Source: Brachionus plicatilis (lineage: Eukaryota > Rotifera > Eurotatoria > Ploima > Brachionidae). Taken from it: DNA of 64,000 nt. Shown here in pieces: positions 1 to 10,866 of this stretch. The stretch is from NCBI GenBank assembly GCA_010279815.1, contig QEOQ01000389.1:33462-97461 (forward strand), in the 5' to 3' direction. The position numbers and the translations under genes are program-made. Position 1 is the stretch's first letter. The number at the start of each line of letters is the position of its first letter. Under the pieces are notes generated by a model that was given only the letters and a program-made list of their open reading frames with translations, was not told the origin of the DNA and did not search any database.

Positions 1-2837
1 TTTAATTTTAGATTTATTTTCACAAAACATATATAATATTTTAAAATATAAATAAAACTTCCAAATTTACCAATTTTTTTATCAAACAAAGCGCAAAAAT
101 GTCATAAATGACGCGACTGTAATTCCAGTGTTAACATACAATTTTATAAATTTTTTTAAAACTATTTTTTATTTCAACTAGCATTTGCTCGTAAAAATAA
201 ACTAATAATAAAACATTTTTTTCTAATTTTACACTAAATAAAATTAAAATTTTATTTCTTTTGAATTTTAATAAATTGTAATCCTGCAATAAAACAAATT
301 TTTATTTAAAAAAAGCAATTATCTCAAATGTTGGTACTTGTATGCCCAATTGCATCAACAACTGTAATTCCAGTGTTAACATACATTTTTAAAAATTTTT
401 TTAAAACTTTATTTTTAACCAACTAGCCGTTACACGATACAAATAAACTTATAAAAAATAAACTTATATAATCCTTTTATTTTTATAATTTTACACAACA
501 TAAAAAATTTTAATAAATTTTTTTTAAAAAAATTTTAATTCAAAACAAAAATTTCATTTGAAAAAAAAAACATTATTACATAATGAAACATTTTATGAAA
601 TCTCCTTTTTTGATTTCATATAATGATCAACAAGACGCTCATGAGTAAATGAAATTGGTAAATTATTGTTTTTTAATTTTTCTAAGAATTAAAAAGAAAA
701 ATTTTAAAAAAAAATAATATTTATGAATTCGTTTTTACTTTTATTTAAAATTTTATAACTTATTTTAAAACAAGTTTTAAAAGTTAAGAAAAAAAGTTCG
801 AAAAAATCTAAATCAGGCAAGACCTCAGAATTTTTGATTTTTATAAGTTTGACTTGACGACTTTTCAGAGTTATTTCTTGACTTAAGTGTTAAAAAATAA
901 GGCAACTTAGTTTTTAGTACAAGTAACGATTTTTAAAATTTTTTTAAAAAAGTAAAAATCTTGACTTGGACTATAATGACTTTTGTATTCAAAGTGTTTT
1001 TTCCAAAATTTCAGCTGATGATCTATTTGGAAAAAAACGTTTGAAGAAAAAATTAGAATCTCTATAATGACACTATTAAAGTAATTAAAATCTTTTTAAA
1101 TTAATTTTATTCAATCATTAAAAGTTAAAAGTATTAGATAAGAATATGTAAGTTCGGATCCAACAACAAACCTTATGCAAACTGGAGTAAATGATTTAGG
1201 GTTTAAATTTGAAAATAAATATTAAATTTAGAGTTCAAGAATAGGTTTTGGTCCAAATCATCAAAGCACACTCATGGAAATAGAATCGAGTGGTTTTTTT
1301 TTTATCGATTTATTGGAATGTCGTGATCTCAATATGGACGTAACGCCAAAAAGACAAAAAAATATTATCGACAAAATATGTTGAGAAAGGATGAAATGTT
1401 AATGGATCAATAGATATGCGTTTCAAAGAAAACAAAGAACATCTTAATAATTTTTTTTACCAGGAAATAAAGAAGACAAGCTGGTTGAATCAGATGATGA
1501 ATTTTAGTCAAATATTTTTCAATTTATATTGCATTTTTGTTTTTTATTTGTGTTTATTTTATTTTATATTTATTTTATCCTTAATAAAAAAATATCTATT
1601 AAACAAAAAAATTAGATTATTAGGCAAAATGAAAATTTAAAATAGGTAATCGAAAGCCTTGACAAACAAGCAACTTAAAATGAAATGAGAAATAGCTTCA
1701 AAAAATTATGATTAAATATAAAATAATTTTCTAATAAAAATAAAAAATTCAATAAAATATTGCTTAAATAAATTCAAGTTTTTCTTTTATAAGATAATTA
1801 AAATTCTCATTGAAATTCCTTTAATTATAATAAAATTACTATTTTTACAATATTAATTTAGAATTATATATAAAATAAAAATGAAAATTTCAATCTAAAT
1901 AAAAAAATTAAAATTGGAAAGTATTCTACTGAAAAATAAAAAAATAATTTGAAACCAAAAAGAAAAGTGAATAGAATTAAAAATCTAGTCGTCAAAAATT
2001 AAAAAAAAAAAAAAGAAAAAATCAAAATAACAATCTAAACACAAATTTAATTTTTTTTAACCGGAATTTTTAGTAATTGAGGAAATTTTTTAAAAAAATC
2101 GATTTTAAAATAAAGAAGAAAAAACGAACCTGCGAATACTAAAGAGTTAGATTTAACAAAAAGTTAATTCTTACATTTTTAAAAATGGACTTCTGTATAA
2201 TTTGAAAGAATAAAAAAGTTCGTGGTATCTTTAAGATAGAAAATATCAAATGACAAATTTATTTTAAGAATTAAAATTTTGAAATAAATTTCATTTAAAA
2301 CATAACAAATAAACTTGTTTGAAAATTTTCTATTTTAGAAATAATCAAAGTGATAAAAATAACCTATCTTGGAGATTTTAATTAGAAAATGATTTTGTAT
2401 TCCTAAATTTTAGTATATTAGCTTTTTAAATATCAATTTATATTTTTTTGGTGTTCAATATGAGTTGGGCATTTCGAATTCAAAATGTTCCACTAAAATT
2501 GTTAAATAGAAAAAAAAACTTGCCATATGCATAATATTTTCATAAAAAATAGCAATATTTATGCATATTTGCTTATTGTTGCATGTCACTAAAAGCGAAT
2601 ATTTCAATTTTAAAAAATCAGTGTTCACTGAAATATTACATGTCACTAAATTTGTTAGTGACATGTCATATTTATCGGACAATTACGTTATTTCAATTTT
2701 GAAAATTTTTTTTTCAAAAAATATTTTTTCACATGCAGATTTTAATTTTTTTTGAGCATTTGAGCAGAATGAACATTTGATCAGAAACTTTACTTTGCCT
2801 AAAATTTCCTCATTAAAAATATTTTTTTCTTCATTTT
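1..2837. other. AT-rich intergenic stretch with degraded coding-like remnant
   Basis: No supportable intact gene. A ~60-bp direct repeat beginning ctgtaattccagtgttaac lies near 116-175 and 361-420. Around 1140-1480 the base composition rises and short blocks of plausible codons appear on the plus strand in shifting frames, with stops. This looks like a decayed mobile-element ORF, but I cannot name it. The hydrophobic 74-codon ORF at 1416-1640 is probably an AT-run artefact. Confidence 0.5.
2638..2666. repeat. Perfect 12-bp inverted repeat
   Basis: Arms 2638-2649 (acatgtcactaa) and 2655-2666 are exact reverse complements around a 5-nt loop. A third, direct copy of the catgtcactaaa core starts at 2582. 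It may be the subterminal part of an unrecognised element, but no target duplication was found. Confidence 0.6.
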
Positions 2838-2841
2838 TCAG

Positions 2842-3128
2842 TAAGGTATCAAAATATAAGGAAAATGGAGAATTTTCTTGATAGCTTAAAATTTCTTGAT
2901 CTTCATTCTCTTCCTTTATGGACTAGTATATTGTTAAATGATTGTCTTGAGGATTACACCACTCGGCTTTCAAACAATTCATTAGAATCGTGGTTCGGTC
3001 ATCTGAAAAATGATCTACTTTGCGTAAACAAGCGAATAAATACAAAGCGGAGATGCTTTCCGAGTGATATCGCTGCTCCCTTATTTAACAACATAAAGAT
3101 TAAATTTTCAAAGATATTTTTGATTTAA
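2842..3128 (+). pseudogene. Transposase-like C-terminal exon remnant
   Basis: An open frame follows a good acceptor (tttttcag, ending 2841) and encodes about 90 residues. The most informative piece reads SNNSLESWFGHLKNDLL, the N-N-x-x-E-x-W/Y-x-x-x-K type motif seen near the C-terminus of MULE-like and related DNA transposases. Downstream, on the same strand, come a Ulp1-type protease and a RING-like finger, the usual company of such transposases in animals and protists. No catalytic DDE segment is visible upstream, so this is a fragment. The family assignment is inference from the motif only. Confidence 0.4.
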
Positions 3129-3917
3129 ATTTTAAAAATTTTGAAATAATGAAATAGTATTTCTAGACAATTCCTTGCTTGATAATAAATAACATCTAGA
3201 GGATTGTGCCTTTTTTAAAATCGACTGCTATATTGTAACTGTAAAACAAATACAAGATCTACTAGAAAAAAATGTCTAAGTGATTCAGTAAGTTGTAACA
3301 TGCTGTTTTTATTTTTTAATATTATCTCCTATTTTAAGTTAATTGATGCTTTAATTTTTTTAATAATTAAAAAAAGCCAAAAAAAATTTTTTATTATAAT
3401 TTTTTTACTGCTACACAAATTTATGAAAAAGGATATTTAGAAAATATTATAGATTTAAATGTAAGTAATTGTTATCTTAAAAGTTTAAAATTTAATTACT
3501 GTTATTAAACAATTAATTTCCAAAATTCTTTTTGAATAATGAGATTAAAATTAAATTTTATTTTATGAATTAGAATATAATTTGATTTTTTTGAAAATTT
3601 TTTTTTTTTTCAATCAAAAAATATTTTATTAAATCGAGAAAAAAATACAAAAAATCTCGTAATTAGTATTCTTCACATAAAACTTTTTAATTTTTTGGAA
3701 AGAATCGATAAATTTAAAAAACATATTCAAATTTTTAAAAAATCAAACTGCGACTAAAATAGCTTTTCAGCAATTAAAAATGAATAAAAATTTTAAAGCA
3801 TTAAATTAAACTAATATTTTAACAAAAAAAATTTATTATTTTTTAAAAGTGTATTTAATCTAATATATTATCACTTAATTTTTTTTTTTAAATAAAAAGC
3901 TTGAAGATTATGATTTT

Positions 3918-4502
3918 ATGCTGGGATTAATCTTAATTAAAAAAAACCACTGGGTTGCCTGTTTCGCCGATAAGCAAAATAAGGAAATTAATTATTTTAA
4001 TTCATTAGGTGAAAATGAAATTGAAAAGAATAGATTGGAAATTAACTGGAAGTATTTTTTTTTTTTTTTAAATTTTCTTTTTCTAAAAATGATTTTCTTT
4101 AAGTTCATTTATTCGAGGTTTAAATTGCTTTAAGCAAGATAAATCATTCTGGAAATTAAAAACATTTATTCATGTGAAACAATTGGATCAAACATCATGT
4201 GGCGCATTTGTTTGTTTTTTATTAAGATATTAGCTTTGGAGACAATTTTAAACGAAAAAGAGATGTATTTTCCGAATAATATTCATGAGAGTATTTTTCT
4301 AGAGCTTGATGATGGATTTTGAAATTCATTTTCTGAACAAAAAAAGTCATTTTGTTTTGTCTGTAATTCTGAAATTGAGAAAACTTTCGATATTTCATAT
4401 ACTTGTTCTATTCACTCATCTCATAGCACGTGTAAATTGAATTTAATTAATAATTCAAAATTAAGTTCATGCCCAATTTGTGCAAAAATTAGTTTTAGAT
4501 AG
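3918..4502 (+). pseudogene. Ulp1/C48-like cysteine protease plus RING-like finger, decayed
   Basis: The first segment (3918-4060) reads ...KKNHWVACFADKQNKEINYF, matching the H-W...D/N part of Ulp1/SENP-like proteases. A second exon-like block (about 4165-4231) carries KQLDQTSCGAFVCFLLR, the Gln and catalytic Cys motif Q-x(4)-SCG. After one frameshift, a third block (4231-4502) ends with C-x2-C, C-x2-H-x2-H-x3-C and C-P-x-C, a RING-like metal-binding pattern. A TGA lies at the codon after ELDDGF. The catalytic order His-Asp/Asn-Gln-Cys is preserved, so the parent was a real protease. C48 proteases typically ride in MULE, Ginger or KolobokE-type transposons. The broken frames make this a pseudogene. 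Confidence 0.55.
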
Positions 4503-4676
4503 AATAAACTTAATTGAATTTTTATATTTTTATGAATTAATAAACGAATTCTTAATTAACTTTTGCAGTTAATGTATCATAGCTTGTAATTTAGCTAAAT
4601 TATTAAATGATCTATTAAAATTCAATTTTACACTTAAAATGTTTATGTTGTCAGAAATTTAAAAAAACATTTTAAA

Positions 4677-6062
4677 ATGAACTCGAGGAATCCTAAAAGA
4701 AAGGAAAACGTCCAAAGGCCTGTGATCCAAAGAAAAAAATTGTTTTCTAAATCAATTTCTAAAAACCAAAAAGATTGTCCAGACGATTTAGGCTTTTATT
4801 TTTTCTAAAATAGATTGAATTATGATATTTTATTAAAAAAAAGCAAAATTCGTTTGAAAAGATTGGGAATATATCAAGAAAAATATTTAACTCTTTTGTT
4901 GATTCATTTGGTAGCTTGGTTGAAAAAATTTTGGATAAAAATTCTGACAACAAACAAGTTACTAAATACTAATTATTAAATAAAATATTTTTAAAATTAA
5001 ATTTTAAGCATGAATTTCTTTCATCAACACCTTTAAATGAAAGGAGTATTATAGAGTTTGACAATTTAATGGAGGTTGAAATCATTCCAATCAAAGATCC
5101 CGATTTTTTAATTTAAAATCAAGAATCATTAAAGTGAAAACATGATTGAAAAAAAAGAAACAGAAATAATTAATTTAAGTAACCAATTAAGCGAAATGGC
5201 ATAGAGAAATAGCTTTCTTGAAAATGATTTGGGAAAAATTCAAGTAAACTAAAGTAGAATTTAAATTTAATAAAGATTTTTTTTTAGAACTGTTATAAAT
5301 CGAAATGTAATGAATTAAAAGAAATTATGGAAAGAGATTAACAACTAGAAGAAAAAATGTATGAACAAATTCAGCAGGAAAAAAAGGAAAATAAAAAAAA
5401 GTAAATTCATAATTGGAATTTTTAAAAATGTAATTTACCAAAAAGAGAGGAATATTTTGCAAAAAAAATAGAAAAACTGGAAAAAGAATCAAAAGAACTT
5501 CAGAGAGATAATAAATTTCTGAATCAAAAAAATTTTAACCTAGACAAGGAGATTACAGATATTATGTCAAAAAAAAAGTGTCCACTGGCAAAAATATGTA
5601 AAAGCGAAGGAAATAACAATAACAAATCAGAAGCCATAGTGTAATAGGAAGTTGCCCACAAAGAAGGATGGTAATAATTAAAAAATAAATTAGCAATAGG
5701 ATACAATGTAATTAAACATTAAGGAAATTGATGAAAATCAAGAAGTCAAAATGAACAATCAAAGATAATTTGAAAAATTAGAAAAAATTAAAGACGAAAT
5801 AAAGGACTGTAAACAAATTGAACAAGTACAGGAAGAAATAATAGATAAGCAATCTAATAATCTTGATCACAAGTAGATTATTTTAAATTCATTCAATAAA
5901 ATAAAAAATTAAATTTTCAAGAGATAAATTGATTCAAGACAAGATTAATGAGATCAATGATCTTAGAAATAAAAATATTAAATTGATTGATCAAGCAAAT
6001 TTGCAGAAAAATATTGCTGACCAGTTAAAGGAAGACCAACATAAATTTGAACAGGAAATGTA
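4677..6062 (+). pseudogene. Multi-exon coiled-coil ORF with in-frame stops
   Basis: An ATG at 4677 opens MNSRNPKRKENVQRP... and a series of exon-like blocks follows. They are separated by short AT-rich stretches with usable donors (for example ATTCAA|GTAAAC and CACAA|GTAGAT) and acceptors. The translation is Lys/Glu/Gln-rich coiled coil (for example EEYFAKKIEKLEKESKELQR). At least five stops (TAA or TAG) interrupt otherwise smooth heptad-like protein. Most sit where Gln would fit, as in ERD*QLEEK and NQR*FEKLEK, and there is one frameshift near 5145. No domain is recognised. It follows the protease remnant on the same strand and may be another ORF of the same mobile element. Confidence 0.45.
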
Positions 6063-6470
6063 AAGTCAAATAAAAATTTTGTTTTTCTCAAAATAAAAAA
6101 AAAATTTAAAGTCAAAATTTGAGATGCCTTGAGAAGCACAATGGTGAGTCAATGTGAAATTTCATACAAACCTTCCAAAATTTCCAAAAATAAAACTCTT
6201 TTTCACTTTTAAAATTTGATATTTTTTAGATAAATAAAATTTGAAAGTGAAACAACGTGAAACAAAATATGTTTCACAAAACGTAATATAAAAATTTCTT
6301 ATTAAAGTCTGGAACTAATATTTAGGGTCAAATCAAAAATCAATATTTTGAGTTGCAACATTTTTTGACTTAGAAATCGAATTTAATTGGAAATTATTTT
6401 TGCAATTTTTCAAATTTCTATTTTATCGAAAGTTCCATGCATTTAATATATTCTTTTTATAATTTTAAAA
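6063..6470. other. Intergenic AT-rich DNA
   Basis: No gene, RNA or clear repeat was recognised here. Confidence 0.5.
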
Positions 6471-6473
6471 AGA

Positions 6474-6959
6474 AAGCGGGGCGAAGTTGTTGAATGTGAA
6501 TAAAAATTTCACAACCATGTCAGAGTCATTTCCTTTTTAAATTCGTCAACATACGACACCTTTGATTCCTACGCTAGCAACACATTGGCACCCTTTTTTA
6601 AGAGCTACATCAAGCGAGGTCACATGGACTCCAATCCGGCAGCTGACTCAAAGCTAAGCTCTGGCGGTGATGGGGACATTCCATCCGGTTCGACACAGAA
6701 TTTCTATGGTGGTGATCAATTTGCAACTCAACTGAAAAAAAAAACCGTGAATTCAGGCGATGCCAATGAGCACAGCCAAAGTCAATCGCAGAGAACAGCA
6801 GCTTACGCCAATGTCATCGAAGAAGTTCGTCTGGCTTATGAAAAAATAAAGGAAGTTGATGCTTTGGACATTTCGGAAGAGGGCCAGGAGCTGTGGGAGT
6901 TGACCATGCGACGCTATGATGAGCGTATCGAAAGAGTGAAGGTCTGCATGACCGCTTCT
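6474..6959 (+). pseudogene. Cytoplasmic dynein 1 heavy chain N-terminal fragment
   Basis: The plus-strand frame is notably GC-richer than its surroundings. Two stretches are diagnostic of the DYNC1H1 tail. [12 protein letters not shown] resembles the ...APFFKSYI... segment near residue 120 of animal dynein-1 heavy chains. [20 protein letters not shown] and the following [10 protein letters not shown] resemble the segment near residue 520. Between them lies a Ser/Gly/Gln-rich linker of about 60 residues in place of several hundred. A TAA lies upstream in the VVECE*KF context. The frame runs straight into the iterated TCGAAA repeats of the neighbouring transposon at about 6960. It is therefore a truncated, internally deleted copy, not a working motor. 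The family call rests on remembered conserved segments. Confidence 0.6.
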
Positions 6960-7091
6960 TTTATTAATGTCGAAAAATAAATATCGAAAAAAGAAATATC
7001 GAATAAATTGATTATTATTAATGTCGAAAAAAATATATCTAAAAATGAAATGTCGAATTTGTTAAATGAGTGTCATAATTAATTAATTAAG

Positions 7092-7905
7092 TTAATCTAT
7101 TAAATTCTTTGAAATACCATCAATAAACAACTCGATTCTTTTTTTGTCATATTGATCAACTAAACACTTGATATTTTGATGTTTCTTTAACTGTTTTAAA
7201 TTCGGAACTGATAATCGTTCGCCTGTTGATACTTTGGCATAATTTGACTCTATATTTCTTTGCTCTAGCATCAACAACTCAATAACCTTAACCAAAGACA
7301 TATTATTGCGAGCATCTGGTTTGATTCTAGAATGCCATGACTCAACGTTGTTGCTAGTTCTTGGAAAGTTTAGTTTTACCCTTTCATGAAGATTCCACAT
7401 AGCCACTGGAAATTTAGCTGGTTTATTTTCTTTACCGATATACGTATTTTCAACATACGTTAGAAGGTCAGTTAATTCTTCAGGACAATTATGTATAAGT
7501 AACTTAAAACCATTAGTCACGTCTTGTATGGGTAAAAAAGCCAGAGCTTGTAATTTTCTATATGTAATTCTAATTTTTTCATTTCTGTCCCACTCTTTTA
7601 TTTTATTTTGAATACGTCTATACCAAGCCTGAGACAAATGGAAAAAACAACCATGAACTTCTTTGCAATTAAAAACGTCGATAAAAGCATTAATCGCACC
7701 TTTCTCAAAACCATTGAGAATATGAATATTATTACACCGGACTTATCTTTTTTTTTTAATCCGCTGTCGTCAAAATAAAATAATTGATCTTTTTTAGTAT
7801 AATGTAAACTTTGAGGTACAACTAAATCTTCAATACATTTAGCAAAATAATTAATATTTTTATCTACACCAAGGTTTTTATTCCTCTCTCGGAGGATCAT
7901 CTTAG
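7092..7905 (-). pseudogene. MULE transposase, C-terminal portion
   Basis: The minus-strand frame encodes ...EKGAINAFIDVFNCKEVHGC then FFHLSQAWYRRIQNK, and later PRTSNNVESWHSRIKPD. The first is the E...GC-F-F-H-x-x-Q-x-W region that follows the second catalytic Asp in MULE transposases. The second is the N-N-x-x-E-x-W/Y-H motif near the end. The usual DFE context reads NGFE here, so a catalytic Asp appears lost. The frame shifts once near 7640-7730, and the first Asp region is missing between about 7740 and 7790, where the frame jumps after YFDDSG. This is a dead or internally deleted transposase. Confidence 0.65.
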
Positions 7906-7915
7906 AAATTGCTTC

Positions 7916-8539
7916 TTATTTTCCAAGACAACTCAACAATTCATCGGTTAATTCTTGTTGGCTCTCTCGTATCAAAGCACGCGGTGAATCGTTTGTTTTA
8001 CGTGCCTTGTCTTTTATTTTGTTCTTAAACTTGTTTTCCTCTTTTTTATCTGGATTGGGCATGTGATCAAGTGATTGTAAATGAGATCGTGATAAGTTAA
8101 ATGGTGGCGATAAACCATTAACTACCGTAATACCGCGAGCTGGACATTTCAATGTTCTCTATTTGTCACATTTCCAATAAACTGTGGTTGCAGTTTCAAT
8201 CTCTTTGAGACTGGGCCTTTCAACTAGATAACCATAACCAAGACTGTAAAGTTTATATCCACCTTTTTGTGATTTTTGTAATTCCCAAGTATCAATTTCG
8301 TCTTCTTTAGTGGCAAGTTTATTAAATACATCAGTTAATGATTCAATCACATTTGAGTCAAATTTTTCTTGAGTCAACCCATCTTCAATTGAAATATTAG
8401 CCAAATAGTTTTCATCTTCTTCATACGCATTTACAACAGGAGTAGCTTTCTTATCAATAGGGTTTTTTGTTGGAATAAGATCAGATAATTTGTAATTCGG
8501 ATTAGAACGTAATCGATTGAGATAAGGAGACGAGTTCAT
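7916..8539 (-). pseudogene. FLYWCH-type zinc finger ORF of the MULE element
   Basis: Starting at an ATG at 8539, the frame runs 126 codons to a stop at 8159 and continues in the same element at 8152-7916. Residues ~95-125 read KGGYKLYSLGYGYLVERP, then TTVYWKCDK*, and after the stop LKCPARG. This is the FLYWCH signature (K-L-x3-G-Y-x-Y ... W-x-C ... C-x-A-R), interrupted by one in-frame TAG between the paired cysteines. FLYWCH domains are the DNA-binding modules of animal Phantom/MULE elements. A Lys-rich linker (KNKIKDKARK) then leads toward the transposase. Confidence 0.6.
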
Positions 8540-9040
8540 CTTTGAAATATGAATAATTTGGAATAAACTAAATTATTATTAACTATTTTTAAAAAATTTA
8601 TGTTAAAAAAAATTTTGCAATTAAATTTGTCTTTGTCTTTGCAAAATTTTCTATTTCGACATTCTCACCATTCGATATTTTCTATTTCGACATTCTCACC
8701 TTTCGATATTTTTAATTTTCGATATTTTCTTTTTCGACATTTTTACCTGTACTCACCTTTCGACATTTTTGATTTTCGATCTTCTGTCATACCACCAGAG
8801 AATTAGCTATCCGGTTCCAACTTCTTTGAATGTTTTTGAATGAACAAAAATCTTCTAGAAAATGACTATTTGACTCAAAATTGTGACCATTTTAGTCTGA
8901 TGAAACTTAAGAAGAAAAACTTAAAAAATACTCAATTGAAAAAAAATCTATTCCAAGTGACCACTCACTCAAAATATTTGCTAACTCGAAAGAGTCTGAA
9001 ATCAATAGCTACATGCTTGAGTATACCTCTTCAACTTTGA

Positions 9041-9500
9041 CAATACTTCAACTTTGAGCCCAACGAAGGCCTCATATCTCCCAATGGATACCAGGCCATA
9101 AACATCACACTCACCTGCGACAAACTCGGAGATTTCAGTGAAATATTTGACTTTACAATTGACGGAAAGCAAGAAAAATACACCATGATAGTCCAAGGCA
9201 CAGTGATACCACCCACGTTTGTGTTCGATGTGCCAAGCATCAAATACGGCCTGGTGTCCTATGGCTTCAAGTACACCCATCAGTGCATGCTGGCCAATAC
9301 ATCGCTGGTGCACATGAGCTTCAATCTGCGGGTGGCCAGTGACAGCTAAGCCAGAGATTTTGCCCAGTCCGATCAAGACGAGTAAAATTTCAAGGAATTT
9401 TCCATTGTGCCCAGCCAGGGCATAATACCACCTCAGAGTGAACTAAAAATTCTGGTCGAATTCGTGCCACACTTTATCAAAAAATACGAGACATATTTGA
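9041..9500 (+). pseudogene. HYDIN-like fragment with premature stops
   Basis: The plus-strand translation shows the Ig-like/MSP-type repeat layout of HYDIN, the central-pair protein of motile cilia: FEPNEGLISPNGYQAI, GTVIPPTFVFDVPSIKYG, LVSYGFKYTHQCMLANTSLV, MSFNLRVASDS. A TAA and a second TAA follow. Reading then resumes as FKEFSIVPSQGIIPPQ and VEFVPHFIKKYETYL, which match the next part of the same repeat. The copy is GC-richer than its surroundings. It ends abruptly at the minus-strand LINE ORF1 remnant. It is a broken gene fragment; the intact parent is not in this window. Confidence 0.65.
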
Positions 9501-10860
9501 GACAGTTGAGTCGGTCATAGACTTGTTGAATACAGCTTTGGTTGCTCCCGATTGAGTAGAGTAAGTTGAGTTTATCAATGCCCTGTTGACTGCTGCTTCG
9601 GTTGCTCCGGGTCGACTGGATACGGCTGAATAGGTCAAGGCCTTGTTGCGTGTTGATATAGCTGAAACGTTAAGACTCGAGTAAGGTGATTTTGTTGAAG
9701 CCTTGTTGACTGTTGCTTTGGTTGCTCCTGCGGACGCACTGGTATTTCTAGATATAAATTTTTTTGTTGGGCTCTTATTGTTTACAGTTTTGTGGTATTC
9801 GGCACTTCTGTTCTCAGATGTTTTGAGCATGCTATTATAGTCTTCAGTATTGGGTAAATTAACTTGTTTGGACTCATTTATTCTAATCAGACTCATAATG
9901 TCTTCATTGGGTACTCTTGAAAGTCTGGACTCAGTCGATTTACTCAGGTTCAGGTTGACTTCCTCTTTCGTCTCTTTGGCACAAATGGTCTTTGTTTGTT
10001 GTCTGATAGATGAGTATTGATAATTCAGATTAGAGGCTGATTCGGCGAATTGTAGTGCGTTTGTGTTTTCTTTGAAGTTTGTTTGTTTTTTCGAATTTGG
10101 ATTTGGTTGTGGTAGTGAATGCATGTGTGGCTGTGAGTAAGGTTGTTGCGTTTGTCCAAGGTTTGTTGGCTTGAGATATTTTTGTTGCTATATTATTCTT
10201 TTTGTATGTCTATCGATCCGTACAATGTCACTGAACCTGTCGCCCCAATAAAACTCCTTGCCGTTGTGAATTCCATACTTGAGATTCCCTTCTCCATATT
10301 CGAGTCCATTGTTTCTCTCTTTGATCACATTTCTACGCTCCCTTGATTCTTCCAGTTCAATTTTAGTAAGGTCCTTGTTTAAGTAGATGTTTTTGAATTC
10401 GGCTTTCTCTTTTAGCTGTTTGGCGTTCTTTAGTTCTTGTTCTCGGTACAGTTTATTCTCAAACTCAACTAATGTTAGTTCAGGTTTGTTGTCTTTATTT
10501 GTACGTCTGATTCTGACCTTTCTTTTAACTTTATATCAAGTAATTCCAATTTCGTACAAGATTCTTTCAACTTCTTTTTCGTCATGTTTATTTTTTTCTT
10601 CATCAGTACCATTTGATAGTTCGCACAGACCGCTGATATTAATGTTGTTTTCTTTACTTTCTTTCGTTTTAATTTCACGGGAAATTTTTGTTATTATCAT
10701 TGCTTCTTCGCTGGTATTTTTGGCATTTTTATCAAACACTTTACTCCAGTCAGGGGTTGGCCGAGTTTGTGAATTTTTTAGCTGGTCGTCTAGCTGTTTG
10801 TTTTTATTTTCTAGTTCAGCATTTTTAGTCTTAAGTGTTTTTACCTCATTTCATTACCGC
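9477..10860 (-). pseudogene. LINE ORF1-like remnant with tandem repeat tail
   Basis: Read on the minus strand from 10860 the frame is Lys/Glu-rich coiled coil. It then reads KNAKQLKEKAEFKNIYLNKD and LTKIELEESRERRN, matching the v-Y-I/L-N-x-D-L-T motif common in the nucleic-acid-binding ORF1 of non-LTR retrotransposons. A TGA near 10539 and a TAG near 10188 interrupt it. After MHSLPQPNPNSKKQ the last 215 codons end in degenerate repeats built on GATKATVNKA and GATEAAVNRA units. No reverse transcriptase follows; the remnant abuts the HYDIN fragment. Classification is by motif only. Confidence 0.45.
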
Positions 10861-10866
10861 ATTGAA

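Larger units (their letters stand above)
6962..8790. mobile_element. MULE-type DNA transposon with FLYWCH finger and iterated TIRs
   Basis: Both ends consist of iterated units of the form TGTCGAAAAA / TATCGAAAAA. They are on the plus strand at about 6965-7055 and in inverted orientation (tttcgacat, tttcgatat) at about 8650-8790. They enclose a minus-strand FLYWCH zinc finger ORF and a MULE transposase ORF. The left end abuts the dynein fragment. No clean 8-9 bp target duplication could be read, partly because the termini are repetitive. Confidence 0.65.

Noticed and set aside
4677..6062. Genome-wide alternative code in which TAA/TAG mean Gln
   Set aside because: MLH1, lipase, VDAC, NUP88 and the other intact genes use TAA or TAG as ordinary terminators and CAA for Gln, so the organism uses the standard code. 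Only a foreign origin or C-to-T decay of this one locus remains possible.
9002..9376. 124-codon minus-strand ORF
   Set aside because: It is the complement of the HYDIN-like plus-strand fragment, whose protein matches a known family; the ORF itself matches nothing.
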